From Variovorax boronicumulans (GTDB lineage: Bacteria > Pseudomonadota > Gammaproteobacteria > Burkholderiales > Burkholderiaceae_C): a stretch of 64,000 bases of DNA. The notes beneath the pieces were generated by a model. That model did not search any database. It saw only the letters and a program-made list of their open reading frames with translations, and was not told the DNA's origin. Location of the stretch: assembly GCF_030812215.1 (NCBI RefSeq), contig NZ_JAUSSG010000002.1, positions 186,001 through 250,000 of the forward strand. Reading direction: 5' to 3'. Shown one piece after another: positions 9,742-19,661 of this stretch (positions within the stretch are counted from its first letter, which is position 1; each line of letters opens with the position of its first letter). The position numbers and the translations under genes are program-made.

Positions 9742-12282
9742 ATGCCCCTCTCCTCCCCGCTGGCGGTTGCCCGCAGTGCCGTGAACGCCTCGCCGCTCTC
9801 CTGGTGGCGCCGCTGGTGGCGTCGGCAAACGCCGGTGCTGCAGGACGCCGTCGCCATGCTGGCGCCGATGGCAGCCGTGCTGCTCTTTCTTGCTGCCATC
9901 GTTTCCGCCTTCTGGTATCTGCGCACGGAGGAGGTCGAGCGCGAGCAGGAGTCGGTGCGCCGCGATGTCGAATATGCCCAGCAGCGCATGCGCCTTCGGT
10001 TGCTGGAGCGCCAGGAGCAGCTGATGCGCATCGCACGCGACGCTTCCAACCGCGAGATCGACCCCACCGAGTTCACGAGCCGTGCCGAATCGCTCGTGAG
10101 CCAGTTCCCCGAGCTGCAGACCATCACCTGGATCGACGACCGCCGCCGCTTCAAGGCCGGCTATGCGGCGCCCAGCGTGCACCCCGCGCAGCAGCACCTG
10201 ATCGGCGATGTGCTGCGTCCGGGCGACATCGAAAGCAACTACGCCCTGGCGCGCGAGTTGCGGCAGCCGGTGTATTCGCAGCCGGTGGCGGGCGGCGACC
10301 CGGCGGCAATGCTGCAGTTGCACATCCCTCTTTTCGACCAGGGCCTGTTTGCAGGCGTCGTGCTCGGCGAGTTCTCGGTCGATGGCCTCTTGCGTTACGG
10401 CATGCCCTCCGAGGTGCAGGCGCGCTATGCGGTCTCGCTGCTCGACGCCAAGGGCAACGTCATCGCCGGCAACACGACCAACTTGAAGGACAGCGGCACG
10501 CGGCTGCTGCCTTGGTCGGAGCGGACCAACGAATACGAAGTGCCGGTATCGCCCGTCGGCAATGCGCTGATCCTGCGCGCGCAGGCCTACCGCACCTCGC
10601 AAGGCGTGGTGGGCAACGGCCTCTTCTGGCTGGTCTGCGCGCTCAGCGTGCTCACCAGCTGGATGCTGATCGGCACCTGGCGCCACACGCGCCGTCGCCT
10701 GCAGGCGCAGCAACGGCTGGTCGCCGAGACCAACTTCCGGCGCGCGATGGAAAACTCCATGCTGACCGGCATGCGCGTGCTCGACCTGCAGGGCCGCATC
10801 ACTTATGTGAACGCCGCGTTCTGTGCGATGACGGGCTGGAGCGAAGCCGAACTCGTCGGCCAATCGCCGCCCTTCCCCTACTGGCTGGAATCCGACCGCG
10901 AAGTGATGAACGAGCGGCTCGAAGAAGAGTTGCATGGCCGCGCCCTCCCCGGCGGCTTCCAGGTGCGGGTGAAGCGCAAGAACGGCAGCGTGTTCAACGC
11001 GCGGCTCTACGTCTCTCCGCTGATCGACGCGCGCGGCCATCAGACCGGATGGATGACGTCGATGACCGACATCACCGAGCCCACGCGCATCCGCGAGCAG
11101 CTGTCGGCGTCTTACGAGCGGTTCACCACGGTGCTCGAAGCACTCGACGCGGCGGTGTCGGTCGCGCCCATCGGGAGTGAAGAGCTGCTGTTCGCGAACA
11201 AGCTTTACCGCCTGTGGTTCGGCTCCGACACCGTAGGCCACCTGGGCATGGTCGCGCAGGCCGGCGTGCCGGCGTCGAATGCGCACGACGAAGGTCTCGA
11301 CGATGTGGACCCGTACGCCGGTCTTCCCATCGACACGCTCACTGCAGCGCAGGCCGCCAACAACGAAATCTTCGTGCCGCATCTCGGCAAATGGCTCGAA
11401 GTGCGCTCGCGCTATCTGACCTGGGTGGACGGCCGCCTCGCGCAGCTCGTGATCGCCACCGATATCACGCCACGCCGCGATGCCGAGGAGCAAGCCGCCG
11501 CGCAGGCCGACAAGGCCCAGGCCGCGAGCCGTCTCATCACGATGGGCGAGATGGCTTCCAGCGTGGCGCACGAACTCAATCAGCCGCTCACGGCCATCAC
11601 CAACTACTGCAACGGGATGATGTCGCGCATCAAGGGGCAGACGATCGACACCGAGGCGCTGCTCGCGGCGCTGGAGAAGACCTCCAAGCAGGCGCAGCGC
11701 GCGGGCCAGATCATCCAGCGCATCCGCTCCTTCGTGAAGCGCAGCGAACCAAACCGCACGCCCGCCGACGTCGCCACCATGGTGAGCGAAGCGGTCGAGC
11801 TCGCGGGCATCGAGCTGCGCCGGCGCAACGTGCGCCTGAACCACTACGTGGCCGCGCGGCTGCCAGTGGTGCGGGTCGATCCGATCCTGATCGAGCAGGT
11901 GATGGTCAACCTGTTGAAGAACGCCGCCGAGTCCATCGACCTCGCCGACCGGCCGCTCGCGCGCCGCAGCGTCGAACTGCGCGTTCTGCCCAAGACCATC
12001 GAGGGGCAGAACGCCATCGAGTTCTCGGTGCAGGACACGGGCAAGGGCCTGTCGCCCGAGGTGATGGACCGGCTGTATGAAGCCTTCTTCTCCACCAAGC
12101 CCGAAGGCATGGGCATCGGGCTGAATTTGTGCCGCACCATCGTCGAGTCGCACCGCGGCCGGATGCAGGCGGAGAACATCTACAATGGCCCGGATGTGAT
12201 CGGATGCCGTTTTTCCTTCTGGATTCCGGTGTTGGACGCTATCAGTTCCGTAGCTAGCGACGAGGCAAAGGTACCTGCATGA
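9742..12282 (+). CDS. PAS-domain sensor histidine kinase
   Basis: 846 residues, inner membrane. One membrane segment lies near residues 35-60 and a second near 293-315, enclosing an extracytoplasmic sensor region of about 230 residues. Two PAS-like segments follow (about 330-455, with RITYVNAAFCAMTGWSEAEL, and about 460-585). The HisKA domain carries the phospho-accepting His in SSVAHELNQPLTAI, and the ATPase domain has NLLKNAAESID (N box) and GMGIGLNLCRTIV (G box). Its stop overlaps the response-regulator start by 4 bases (ATGA). Placed divergently from aceE, it may sense something tied to pyruvate metabolism; this is inference from position only. Confidence 0.93.
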   Translation: MPLSSPLAVARSAVNASPLSWWRRWWRRQTPVLQDAVAMLAPMAAVLLFLAAIVSAFWYLRTEEVEREQESVRRDVEYAQQRMRLRLLERQEQLMRIARDASNREIDPTEFTSRAESLVSQFPELQTITWIDDRRRFKAGYAAPSVHPAQQHLIGDVLRPGDIESNYALARELRQPVYSQPVAGGDPAAMLQLHIPLFDQGLFAGVVLGEFSVDGLLRYGMPSEVQARYAVSLLDAKGNVIAGNTTNLKDSGTRLLPWSERTNEYEVPVSPVGNALILRAQAYRTSQGVVGNGLFWLVCALSVLTSWMLIGTWRHTRRRLQAQQRLVAETNFRRAMENSMLTGMRVLDLQGRITYVNAAFCAMTGWSEAELVGQSPPFPYWLESDREVMNERLEEELHGRALPGGFQVRVKRKNGSVFNARLYVSPLIDARGHQTGWMTSMTDITEPTRIREQLSASYERFTTVLEALDAAVSVAPIGSEELLFANKLYRLWFGSDTVGHLGMVAQAGVPASNAHDEGLDDVDPYAGLPIDTLTAAQAANNEIFVPHLGKWLEVRSRYLTWVDGRLAQLVIATDITPRRDAEEQAAAQADKAQAASRLITMGEMASSVAHELNQPLTAITNYCNGMMSRIKGQTIDTEALLAALEKTSKQAQRAGQIIQRIRSFVKRSEPNRTPADVATMVSEAVELAGIELRRRNVRLNHYVAARLPVVRVDPILIEQVMVNLLKNAAESIDLADRPLARRSVELRVLPKTIEGQNAIEFSVQDTGKGLSPEVMDRLYEAFFSTKPEGMGIGLNLCRTIVESHRGRMQAENIYNGPDVIGCRFSFWIPVLDAISSVASDEAKVPA

Positions 12283-12911
12283 GTTTGATTCCGAAGAAGG
12301 GCACGGTCTATGTCGTCGACGACGACGAAGCCGTACGCGATTCGCTGCAATGGCTGCTCGAAGGCAAGGACTACAGAGTCCGCTGTTTCGATTCCGCCGA
12401 ATCCTTTCTCTCCCGATACGACCCGCGCGAAGTCGCCTGTTTGATCGTCGACATCCGCATGGCCGGCATGACCGGCCTCGAATTGCAGGATCGGCTGATC
12501 GAGCGGCGCTCCCCGCTGCCGATCGTGGTCATTACCGGCCACGGCGACGTGCCCATGGCGGTCGACAGCATGAAGAAGGGCGCAATGGATTTCATCCAGA
12601 AGCCTTTCAACGACGAAGAACTCGTCACGCTGGTCGAGCGCATGCTCGAACATGCGCGCGGCGCGTTCACCCAGCACCAGCAATCGGCCAGTCGCGACGC
12701 GCTGCTGTCCAAGCTCACCGGCCGCGAGGCACAGGTGCTAGAGCGCATCGTCGCCGGCCGCCTGAACAAGCAGATCGCCGACGACCTGGGCATCAGCATC
12801 AAGACGGTGGAGGCGCACCGCGCCAACATCATGGAAAAGCTCAACGCCAACACCGTGGCCGATCTGCTGAAGATCGCGCTCGGACAGGCGGCCCCCGCGG
12901 CCAAGGCCTAG
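12279..12911 (+). CDS. FixJ/NarL-type response regulator
   Basis: 210 residues. The receiver domain (about 8-120) has acidic residues in VVDDDEAVRD, the phospho-acceptor Asp in CLIVDIRMAGM, Thr in VVITGHGDVPMA and Lys in FIQKPF. The output domain (about 145-205) is a LuxR-type helix-turn-helix, LTGREAQVLERIVAG then NKQIADDLGISIKTVEAH. It pairs with the overlapping histidine kinase. It resembles FixJ and TtrR. The divergent aceE promoter is a plausible target but no binding site is proven. A GCAA-loop terminator closes the pair. Confidence 0.93.
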   Translation: MSLIPKKGTVYVVDDDEAVRDSLQWLLEGKDYRVRCFDSAESFLSRYDPREVACLIVDIRMAGMTGLELQDRLIERRSPLPIVVITGHGDVPMAVDSMKKGAMDFIQKPFNDEELVTLVERMLEHARGAFTQHQQSASRDALLSKLTGREAQVLERIVAGRLNKQIADDLGISIKTVEAHRANIMEKLNANTVADLLKIALGQAAPAAKA

Positions 12912-12945
12912 ACCGCTATCCCCGCGATAGCAACGCATAGCCCTC

Positions 12946-12969
12946 ACGCCTGCGCAAGCGGGCGTTTTT
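12946..12969 (+). terminator. Rho-independent terminator of the two-component operon
   Basis: 8-bp stem (12946-12953 with 12958-12965, one G-U pair) closed by a GCAA tetraloop and followed by a five-T run. A second small hairpin (12915-12931) precedes it just after the regulator stop codon. It lies 20 bases before folD and separates the two units. Confidence 0.75.
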
Positions 12970-12988
12970 ACTTGGAAAATCGAAACCG

Positions 12989-13840
12989 ATGACCGCCCAA
13001 CTGATCGACGGAAACGCCCTCGCCAAAACCATCCGCACCGAAGTCGCAGGCCGCACCGCCGCACTCAAGGCACGTGGCGTGAACCCGGCTCTTTCCATCA
13101 TCCTCGTAGGCGAAGACCCGGCCAGCCAGGTCTACACGAAGCACAAGGTCAACGACAGCACGCAGACCGGCCTCGAAGCCACGCTGGAGACCTACCCCGC
13201 CGACATGACCGAGGCCGACCTGCTGGCCCGTATCCGCGCGCTCAACGACGACCCCAAGGTGCACGGCATCCTGGTCCAGCTGCCATTGCCCAAGCACATG
13301 GACAGCCAGAAGGTCATCGAGACGATCTCGCCCACCAAGGACGTGGACGGCTTCCACGTCGCCAGCGCCGGCGCGCTGATGACCGGCGCCCCCGGCTTCT
13401 GGCCCTGCACGCCGCACGGCTGCATGAAGATGCTCGAGGCCATCGGCTATGACCTGCGCGGCAAGCACGCGGTGGTCATCGGCCGCAGCAACATCGTCGG
13501 AAAGCCGATGGCCATGATGCTGCTGGCCAAGAGCGCCACCGTGACCATCTGCCACAGCGCCACGCAAGACCTGGGCGCCATCACGCGGCAGGCCGACGTG
13601 GTCGTTGCGGCGGTCGGCAAGCTGAACCTGCTGACCGCCGACATGGTGAAGCCCGGCGCGGTCGTCATCGACGTCGGCATGAACCGCAAGGCGGACGGCA
13701 AGCTCGCCGGCGACGTCGATTTCGACGGCGTGAAAGAAGTGGCCGGCTGGATCACCCCCGTGCCCGGCGGCGTCGGCCCGATGACCCGCGCCATGCTGCT
13801 CGTCAACACCCTTGAAGCGGCCGAACGCGCCGCCAAGTAA
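12989..13840 (+). CDS. folD: Bifunctional methylenetetrahydrofolate dehydrogenase/cyclohydrolase
   Basis: 283 residues, cytosolic. Interconverts 5,10-methylene- and 10-formyl-tetrahydrofolate with NADP+. Family motifs in order: SQVYTKHK with the catalytic Lys, [14 protein letters not shown], the cofactor-binding [14 protein letters not shown], and the C-terminal [15 protein letters not shown]. Length is standard. It starts after the terminator of the two-component genes and is followed 5 bases later by the M3 peptidase gene, so the two are probably co-transcribed. Confidence 0.97.
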   Translation: MTAQLIDGNALAKTIRTEVAGRTAALKARGVNPALSIILVGEDPASQVYTKHKVNDSTQTGLEATLETYPADMTEADLLARIRALNDDPKVHGILVQLPLPKHMDSQKVIETISPTKDVDGFHVASAGALMTGAPGFWPCTPHGCMKMLEAIGYDLRGKHAVVIGRSNIVGKPMAMMLLAKSATVTICHSATQDLGAITRQADVVVAAVGKLNLLTADMVKPGAVVIDVGMNRKADGKLAGDVDFDGVKEVAGWITPVPGGVGPMTRAMLLVNTLEAAERAAK

Positions 13841-13845
13841 CTTTC

Positions 13846-15903
13846 ATGGCCATGACTAACAACCCCCTTCTCGACTTCACCGATCTCCCGTTGTTCGACC
13901 GCATCCGGCCCGAGCACGTGGCTCCTGCCGTGGACGTTCTGCTGGCAGAAGGCGAGGCCAATCTGGAGACCGTGGTCGCGCCGGAGTTTCCCGCCGACTG
14001 GCTCAAGATTTCGCGCGTGCTCGATGTGGGTGGAGAGCGGTTCACCCGCGCATGGAACGCGGTCGGCCACCTCAACGCCGTGGCCGACACGCCCGAACTG
14101 CGCGCTGCCTACAACGAAGCCATGCCCCGCGTCACCGCGTTCTGGACCCGCGTGGGCTCCGACGAACGGCTCTATGCGAAGTACAAGGCCATCGACGTCG
14201 CCACGCTCAACAGCGAGCAGCGCCAGGCCCACCGCAATGCCGTGCGCAATTTCGTGCTGGGCGGCGCCGAGTTGCAGGGCGACGCCAAGAAGCGCTTCGC
14301 CGACATCCAGGAACGCCAGGCCGAGCTGAGCCAGAAGTTCAGCGAGAACGCACTCGACGCCACCGACGCCTTCGCCTACTACGCCAAGCTCGGCGAACTC
14401 GAAGGCGTGCCCGAAGACGTGGTGAGCGCCGCACGCGCCGCCGCCGAAGCGGACGGCAAGGATGGCTACAAGCTCACGCTCAAGATGCCGTGCTACCTGC
14501 CGGTGATGCAGTTCGCCAAGAGCAGCGCGCTGCGCGAAACGCTCTATCGCGCGTACGTCACCCGCGCCAGCGAATTTGGCGATCCAGCTTTCGACAACAC
14601 GGCGCTGATCACCGAGATCCTCGCGCTGCGCGAAGAAGAGGCAAAGCTCCTGGGCTACAAGAATTTCGGCGAGCTCTCGGTCGTGCCGAAGATGGCCGAA
14701 TCGCCCGAGCAGGTCGTCAAATTCCTGCGCGATCTGGCCACCAAGGCCAGGCCGTACGGCGAACGCGACCTCGCCGACCTGCGCGCCTTTGCCTCCGAGC
14801 AACTGGGCATCACCGACCCGCAACCCTGGGACTGGAGCTACATCGGCGAGAAGCTGAAGGAAGCGCGCTATGCCTTCAGCGAGCAGGAGGTGAAGCAGTA
14901 TTTCCCGGCACCGAAGGTGATGGCCGGGCTGTTCAAGATCGTGGAGACGCTGTTCGAGGTGTCGATCCGCCGCGACAGCGCGCCGACGTGGCATCCGAGC
15001 GTCGAGTTCTACCGCATCGAACGTGCCGGCCAGAAGGTCGGCCAGTTCTACCTCGACCCCTCCGCCCGCGCCGCCAAGCGCGGCGGCGCCTGGATGGACG
15101 ACGTGCGCGCCCGCTGGCTGCGCCCCGACAACGGCGTGCTGCAGACGCCGGTCGCACAGCTGGTCTGCAACTTCGCGAGCGGCGTCGACGGCAAGCCGCC
15201 GCTGCTCACGCACGACGACGTGACCACGCTCTTCCATGAATTCGGCCACGGCCTGCACCACATGCTCACGCAGGTGAATGAGCGCGATGTCTCGGGGATC
15301 AGCGGCGTGGAGTGGGACGCGGTCGAGCTGCCCAGCCAGTTCATGGAGAACTTCTGCTGGGAGTGGGACGTGCTCAGCCACATGACGGCCCACGTGGACA
15401 CCGGCGAGCCGTTGCCGCGCGCCCTCTTCGACAAGATGACCGCCGCCAAGAACTTCCAGAGCGGGCTGCAGACGCTGCGCCAGATCGAGTTCTCGCTGTT
15501 CGACATGCTGCTGCATACCGAATACCACGCCGCCGCCGCCAAGCCAGGTGATGTGATGGCGCTGCTCGGCAAGGTGCGCAGCGAAGTGGCGGTGATGCCT
15601 TCGCCGCCATTCAGCCGCACACCGAATACTTTCAGCCACATCTTCTCGGGCGGCTATGCAGCCGGCTACTACAGCTACAAGTGGGCCGAGGTGCTCAGCG
15701 CCGACGCCTATGCGGCCTTCGAGGAAACCGTGGGCGCCGATGGCGAGCCGAACATCGAGACCGGCCGCAAGTACCGCCAGGCGATCCTGGAGGCCGGTGG
15801 CAGCCGCAGCGCCATGGATTCGTTCAAGGCTTTCCGCGGCCGCGAGCCCCAGCTTGATGCATTGCTGCGACATCAGGGCATGGCCGAGGCCCAGCCTGCT
15901 TGA
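13846..15903 (+). CDS. prlC: Oligopeptidase A (M3 zinc metallopeptidase)
   Basis: 685 residues, cytosolic. Family role: degradation of short peptides, including cleaved signal peptides. The thimet-family zinc motif is present as TLFHEFGHGLHHML (HExxH), with the downstream Glu ligand in GVEWDAVELPSQFMENFCWE. The C-terminal substrate-binding stretch FSGGYAAGYYSYKWAEVLSADAY is split here by normal variation only. ATG at 13846 is chosen; a second in-frame ATG is two codons later. It lies 5 bases after folD. Confidence 0.95.
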   Translation: MAMTNNPLLDFTDLPLFDRIRPEHVAPAVDVLLAEGEANLETVVAPEFPADWLKISRVLDVGGERFTRAWNAVGHLNAVADTPELRAAYNEAMPRVTAFWTRVGSDERLYAKYKAIDVATLNSEQRQAHRNAVRNFVLGGAELQGDAKKRFADIQERQAELSQKFSENALDATDAFAYYAKLGELEGVPEDVVSAARAAAEADGKDGYKLTLKMPCYLPVMQFAKSSALRETLYRAYVTRASEFGDPAFDNTALITEILALREEEAKLLGYKNFGELSVVPKMAESPEQVVKFLRDLATKARPYGERDLADLRAFASEQLGITDPQPWDWSYIGEKLKEARYAFSEQEVKQYFPAPKVMAGLFKIVETLFEVSIRRDSAPTWHPSVEFYRIERAGQKVGQFYLDPSARAAKRGGAWMDDVRARWLRPDNGVLQTPVAQLVCNFASGVDGKPPLLTHDDVTTLFHEFGHGLHHMLTQVNERDVSGISGVEWDAVELPSQFMENFCWEWDVLSHMTAHVDTGEPLPRALFDKMTAAKNFQSGLQTLRQIEFSLFDMLLHTEYHAAAAKPGDVMALLGKVRSEVAVMPSPPFSRTPNTFSHIFSGGYAAGYYSYKWAEVLSADAYAAFEETVGADGEPNIETGRKYRQAILEAGGSRSAMDSFKAFRGREPQLDALLRHQGMAEAQPA

Positions 15904-15933
15904 TGCGGCGCTGAAGCTTGCGATACTCGGGAC

Positions 15934-16581
15934 ATGTATCTGACCTCTTACAAATTCCCGTCGCATCGCCTGACCGGCCTCGCCCTGCTGCTCGTCGCCG
16001 CAGGCGCGATGGCCCAGCCGATCTATCGCAACGTCGACAAGAACGGCAAGGTCACTTTCTCGGATCGTGCGCCCGCCGCCAGCACCGAGCCTGCCGCGGG
16101 TCCGCAAGGCGCCGCCACCCCGGCCAACACCGCAGGGCTTCCGTACGAGTTGCGACAGGTGGCCCAGCGCTATCCCGTCACGCTGTACACCAGCGAAGAC
16201 TGCGCGCCCTGCAGCCAGGCCCGCACGCTGCTCACCACGCGCGGCATTCCGTTCGAGGAACGCACGGTCAAGAGCAATGAAGAAATCGAGGCGCTGCAGC
16301 GGCTGAGCAGCCAGAGTTCGCTGCCGCTGCTCACCATTGGCTCTCAGCAGCTCAAGGGCTACGGTGATGCCGAATGGTCGCAGTACCTCGATGCGGCGGG
16401 CTACCCCAAGAGCAACAGCCTGCCGGCGGGCTATCGCAATGCGCCGGCCCGCCCCTTGATCGCCGCGCAGCAGGCGGCGCCAGCGTCCCGCGCCGCAACA
16501 GCGCCCGCCGCGCAGCCAGCGCCACCGCCCGCTGCACCGAGCGATCCGGGTGCAGGCAACCCGGCCGGCATCAAATTCTGA
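15934..16581 (+). CDS. Secreted DUF4124/glutaredoxin-like protein
   Basis: 215 residues. A signal peptide (about 1-27, ending AGAMAQ) is followed by a DUF4124 segment (PIYRNVDKNGKVTFSDRAP). A thioredoxin-fold glutaredoxin domain (about 70-150) has the redox motif CAPC in YTSEDCAPCSQARTLL and the cis-Pro region SSLPLLTIG. The tail (about 180-215) is Ala/Pro rich. It is probably a periplasmic thiol-disulfide protein; no partner is obvious. It converges on rpiA with a small hairpin in between. Confidence 0.85.
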   Translation: MYLTSYKFPSHRLTGLALLLVAAGAMAQPIYRNVDKNGKVTFSDRAPAASTEPAAGPQGAATPANTAGLPYELRQVAQRYPVTLYTSEDCAPCSQARTLLTTRGIPFEERTVKSNEEIEALQRLSSQSSLPLLTIGSQQLKGYGDAEWSQYLDAAGYPKSNSLPAGYRNAPARPLIAAQQAAPASRAATAPAAQPAPPPAAPSDPGAGNPAGIKF

Positions 16582-16590
16582 TGCGGGGCA

Positions 16591-16610
16591 GTTCGCCTCC
16601 TCAGGCGAAC
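16591..16610. terminator. Hairpin between convergent genes
   Basis: Perfect 8-bp stem with a 4-base loop, overlapping the rpiA stop codon and lying 10 bases after the glutaredoxin-like gene. There is no clear T-run on either strand, so its role as terminator is uncertain. Confidence 0.4.
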
Positions 16611-17314
16611 TGCATCGTCTTCACGCCTGTCGCGGTGCCCAGCAGGCACACATCGGCCTTCTGGTGAGCGAAGACGCCGACCGTCACCACGCCGGGCCAC
16701 TGGCTCACCTCGGACTCGAAGGCCAGCGGATCGGCAATCTGCAGGCCCGTCACGTCGACGATGTGCTGACCGTTGTCGGTGACCAGCGGCAGGCCGTCCT
16801 TCTCGCGCACCTGGGCGATGCCACCCATGGCCGCGAACTGGCGCATGACGCGGCGCACCGCCATCGGGATCACTTCCACTGGCAGCGGAAAGGCGCCCAG
16901 CGTCTCGACCAGCTTGGAAGCGTCGGCGATGCAGATGAAGCGCTTGGACTGCGCCGCGACGATCTTCTCGCGCGTGAGCGCCGCGCCGCCGCCCTTCACC
17001 ATGAATCCCCGGTGATCGATTTCGTCGGCACCGTCGATGTAGACGGCCAGCTCTTCCACCTCGTTGCTGTCGAACACCGGGATGCCCAGCGCGCGCAGGC
17101 GGTCGGTCGAGGCCACCGAGCTGGAGACGGCACCCTTGATCTCGTCCTTGATCGTTGCCAGTGCGTCGATGAACTTGTTGACCGTGGAGCCGGTGCCCAC
17201 GCCGACGATCTCGCCCTTGACCACATAGGCCAGCGCGGCAAGGCCGACCTGGGTCTTGAGTTCGTCCTGGGACAGGACAGGGGTCACGGGGGATGGGGAG
17301 GCAGGTGCGGTCAT
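16601..17314 (-). CDS. rpiA: Ribose-5-phosphate isomerase A
   Basis: 237 residues, cytosolic, pentose phosphate pathway (ribose-5-phosphate to ribulose-5-phosphate). Motifs: [16 protein letters not shown] near the N-terminus, [16 protein letters not shown], the catalytic stretch [25 protein letters not shown] (quoted in parts: [17 protein letters not shown]) and [14 protein letters not shown] at 17314 is preferred because AAGGA lies 9 bases upstream; another ATG seven codons upstream has no ribosome site. It diverges from pyrD. Confidence 0.95.
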   Translation of the reverse strand: MTAPASPSPVTPVLSQDELKTQVGLAALAYVVKGEIVGVGTGSTVNKFIDALATIKDEIKGAVSSSVASTDRLRALGIPVFDSNEVEELAVYIDGADEIDHRGFMVKGGGAALTREKIVAAQSKRFICIADASKLVETLGAFPLPVEVIPMAVRRVMRQFAAMGGIAQVREKDGLPLVTDNGQHIVDVTGLQIADPLAFESEVSQWPGVVTVGVFAHQKADVCLLGTATGVKTMQFA

Positions 17315-17359
17315 CGCGGAGAATCCTTGGCTCATTGAAGTCGAGACGAGAATTATCCG

Positions 17360-18436
17360 ATGCCCCTGCTGATGCCCTCTTCGCTCTATGGCCTGGCCCG
17401 CCCTTTCCTGTTCGGTTTCGATCCCGAGCACGCCCATGAAATCACCCTCGACGGCCTGGCCCGCACGCAGAACACGCCACTGGCCTGCGCGTACTCCGCC
17501 CCGCGCGTGGACGATCCTGTCACGCTGGCCGGGCTGACCTTTCCGAACCGCGTGGGCCTGGCCGCAGGGCTCGACAAGAATGCCCGCTGCATCGACGCCT
17601 TTGCAGCGATGGGTTTCGGCTTCGTCGAGGTTGGCACCGTGACGCCGAAAGCGCAGCCGGGCAACCCCAAGCCCCGCATGTTCCGCCTGCCGCAGCGCGA
17701 CGCGCTGATCAACCGCCTCGGCTTCAACAACGAAGGACTCGACGCTTTCCTCGCCAACGTGCAGAAGGCGCGCTTTCGCAAGAGCGCTGGCAGCAAGACG
17801 CCGATGCTGCTCGGGCTGAACATCGGGAAGAACGCCGCCACACCGATCGAGCGCGCGGTGGACGATTACCTCACCTGCCTGGATGGCGTGTACCCGCATG
17901 CCGACTACGTGACGATCAACATCTCCAGCCCGAATACCGCCAACCTGCGAACGCTGCAGAGCGACGAGGCGCTCGATGCACTGCTCGGCGCGGTGGCCGA
18001 GCGGCGCGAGGCGCTGGCCACGCGCCATGGCAAGCGGTCGCCGCTGTTCGTGAAGATCGCACCCGATCTTGATGAAGCACAGGTTGCTGTCATTGCCGCG
18101 ACGCTGCAGCGCCACCGCATGGACGGCGTGATCGCCACCAACACCACGCTGGCGCGTGATGCAGTAGCTGGTCTTCCACATGCGGAAGAGGCCGGAGGAC
18201 TGTCAGGCGCGCCCGTGCGCGAGGCGAGCAACCGAGTGATTGCCCAACTGCGCGCGGCGCTGGGGAAGGACTTCCCGATCATCGGCGTGGGCGGCATCCT
18301 GAGTGCGGCCGATGCCAAGACCAAGATCGCCGCGGGTGCAGACGTGGTGCAGATCTACACCGGCCTTATCTACCGCGGCCCGGCGCTGGTTCGCGAGACG
18401 GCCCAGGCGCTGCTGCGCGATCGCAGCAAGGCCTGA
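17360..18436 (+). CDS. pyrD: Dihydroorotate dehydrogenase, quinone type (class 2)
   Basis: 358 residues, membrane-associated. Fourth step of pyrimidine synthesis, electrons to quinone via FMN. The N-terminal helix [13 protein letters not shown] is the class-2 membrane-docking extension. FMN and active-site motifs follow: [58 protein letters not shown] with the catalytic Ser region, [13 protein letters not shown] [11 protein letters not shown], and [15 protein letters not shown] plus VQIYTGLIY at the C-terminus. Confidence 0.96.
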   Translation: MPLLMPSSLYGLARPFLFGFDPEHAHEITLDGLARTQNTPLACAYSAPRVDDPVTLAGLTFPNRVGLAAGLDKNARCIDAFAAMGFGFVEVGTVTPKAQPGNPKPRMFRLPQRDALINRLGFNNEGLDAFLANVQKARFRKSAGSKTPMLLGLNIGKNAATPIERAVDDYLTCLDGVYPHADYVTINISSPNTANLRTLQSDEALDALLGAVAERREALATRHGKRSPLFVKIAPDLDEAQVAVIAATLQRHRMDGVIATNTTLARDAVAGLPHAEEAGGLSGAPVREASNRVIAQLRAALGKDFPIIGVGGILSAADAKTKIAAGADVVQIYTGLIYRGPALVRETAQALLRDRSKA

Positions 18437-18454
18437 GCCTTTTTCTCTCTTCCT

Positions 18455-19165
18455 TCAGCGCATGCGCCAGAGGATCGGCGCGATGACTGCTGCCCAGCGC
18501 AGCAGGCGCTTCGGGCGGATCACCACCACGGCAGCTGCGGCGGCGACGCCGGTCGCCACAGGATGCGCCCGGGCAATCCGCAGTGCGGCGGCTGTGGCCG
18601 TTTCGTTCGGCGGAGGTGCTTCGCGCCCAGTGCTCGCCGGTTGCGTCTCGCGGCCGCCCTGCAGGGTCGCGATGCGTTCGCGCTGAAGCGCCATTCGCGC
18701 CAGCAATTCCTCGCGCGTGGCCGGCCGCGGGGGACGCGGGGCTTCCTCGTCTTCCGGGTCCTTGCCGAGGCCGAAGCTGTCCTGCACCCAGGCCCAGTCG
18801 CGTTCGAACTCCTGGCGTGCCGGAATGAAGCTGTTGGAGGCATTGCGCAGGGTCAACAGCAGACCGGCGGCAGCACCCAACCAGAGAACGATCCACACGC
18901 CGGCCACCGACCATGCAGCCGTGATGCGGTACGGTGTTTCCCAGAAATGCACCACCACCGCCATCGACAGCAAGGCCACCGTGACGGTGGTCAGCCCCAG
19001 CACGGCCACCACGAGGATGAGCATCAGCTTCAGGCGCTGTTTCTCGTCCTCCCAGGCCATGCGCAGCAGCTGCACCCGGTCTTCGGCCGCCAGTGCGCCT
19101 TCGGCAGCAGCAATGCGCAACTGGCGGATGCGACCACTCAGCCCAAACAGGGAAAGCAGCCTCAT
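18455..19165 (-). CDS. Phage-holin-like membrane protein (YqjE type)
   Basis: 236 residues. An N-terminal amphipathic region (about 1-45) is followed by two membrane segments (about 48-72 and 82-106), then a charged tail with a coiled-coil-like MALQRERIATLQ and one more weak hydrophobic stretch near the C-terminus. It matches the holin superfamily III/YqjE type. It lies 69 bases downstream of a DUF883 gene, the same pairing as yqjD-yqjE in enterobacteria. The name holin reflects fold similarity only; there are no phage genes around. Confidence 0.75.
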   Translation of the reverse strand: MRLLSLFGLSGRIRQLRIAAAEGALAAEDRVQLLRMAWEDEKQRLKLMLILVVAVLGLTTVTVALLSMAVVVHFWETPYRITAAWSVAGVWIVLWLGAAAGLLLTLRNASNSFIPARQEFERDWAWVQDSFGLGKDPEDEEAPRPPRPATREELLARMALQRERIATLQGGRETQPASTGREAPPPNETATAAALRIARAHPVATGVAAAAAVVVIRPKRLLRWAAVIAPILWRMR

Positions 19166-19234
19166 CGGCGTGCTCCAGCCCCGCTCAGCGAGCGGCGACG
19201 AAGGCTCCGGCAGTGCGCGCTTGGATCAGCGCGA

Positions 19235-19531
19235 TCAGCGGCGGCCAAGCAACAGACCCACCAGCACGCCGACGGCCAGTGCGGCGCCTGCGATCTGCCA
19301 AGGTTCGTCGTGGGCGTAGGCGTTGGTGGCGGAGGCCGCCTCGCGCGCCTTCTTGGCGGCGAGCTTGCTCTTCTCGGCGGCGAGTTCGCGCGCGATGGCG
19401 AGCTTGGTGTCGATGCGTTGGCGCAGCGCCTTGATGTGGGGAACCGAATCCAGATCCTTGCTGGCCAGCACGCCACGCACGTCGCTCGCGATGTCTGCGG
19501 CTGCTGCTTCAAGATTGTTGGATGCACTCAT
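19235..19531 (-). CDS. DUF883 (ElaB/YqjD-like) membrane-anchored protein
   Basis: 98 residues. A long charged helix (about 1-70, with RQRIDTKLAIARELAAEKSK) is followed by a C-terminal membrane anchor, IAGAALAVGVLVGLLLGRR. In E. coli, YqjD and ElaB are inner-membrane proteins that associate with ribosomes in stationary phase. ATG at 19531 has GGAGGAAA upstream; the longer in-frame version is not protein-like. Probably co-transcribed with the YqjE-like gene. Confidence 0.85.
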   Translation of the reverse strand: MSASNNLEAAAADIASDVRGVLASKDLDSVPHIKALRQRIDTKLAIARELAAEKSKLAAKKAREAASATNAYAHDEPWQIAGAALAVGVLVGLLLGRR

Positions 19532-19661
19532 TGGAATCTTTCCTCCGTGATGACACCGGCACCGCGCCGGCGGCTTCACGCCAGCATATGGCGTGGTGTC
19601 ATGTTACAGGCTCGAAAGCCCCTCATGCGCGGCAGGTGTGCAGACTTGTGCGTGCGATGGC

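Noticed and set aside
18455..19165. Holin-like gene as a sign of a prophage
   Set aside because: No other phage genes nearby; the pairing with a DUF883 gene matches the ordinary yqjD-yqjE arrangement.
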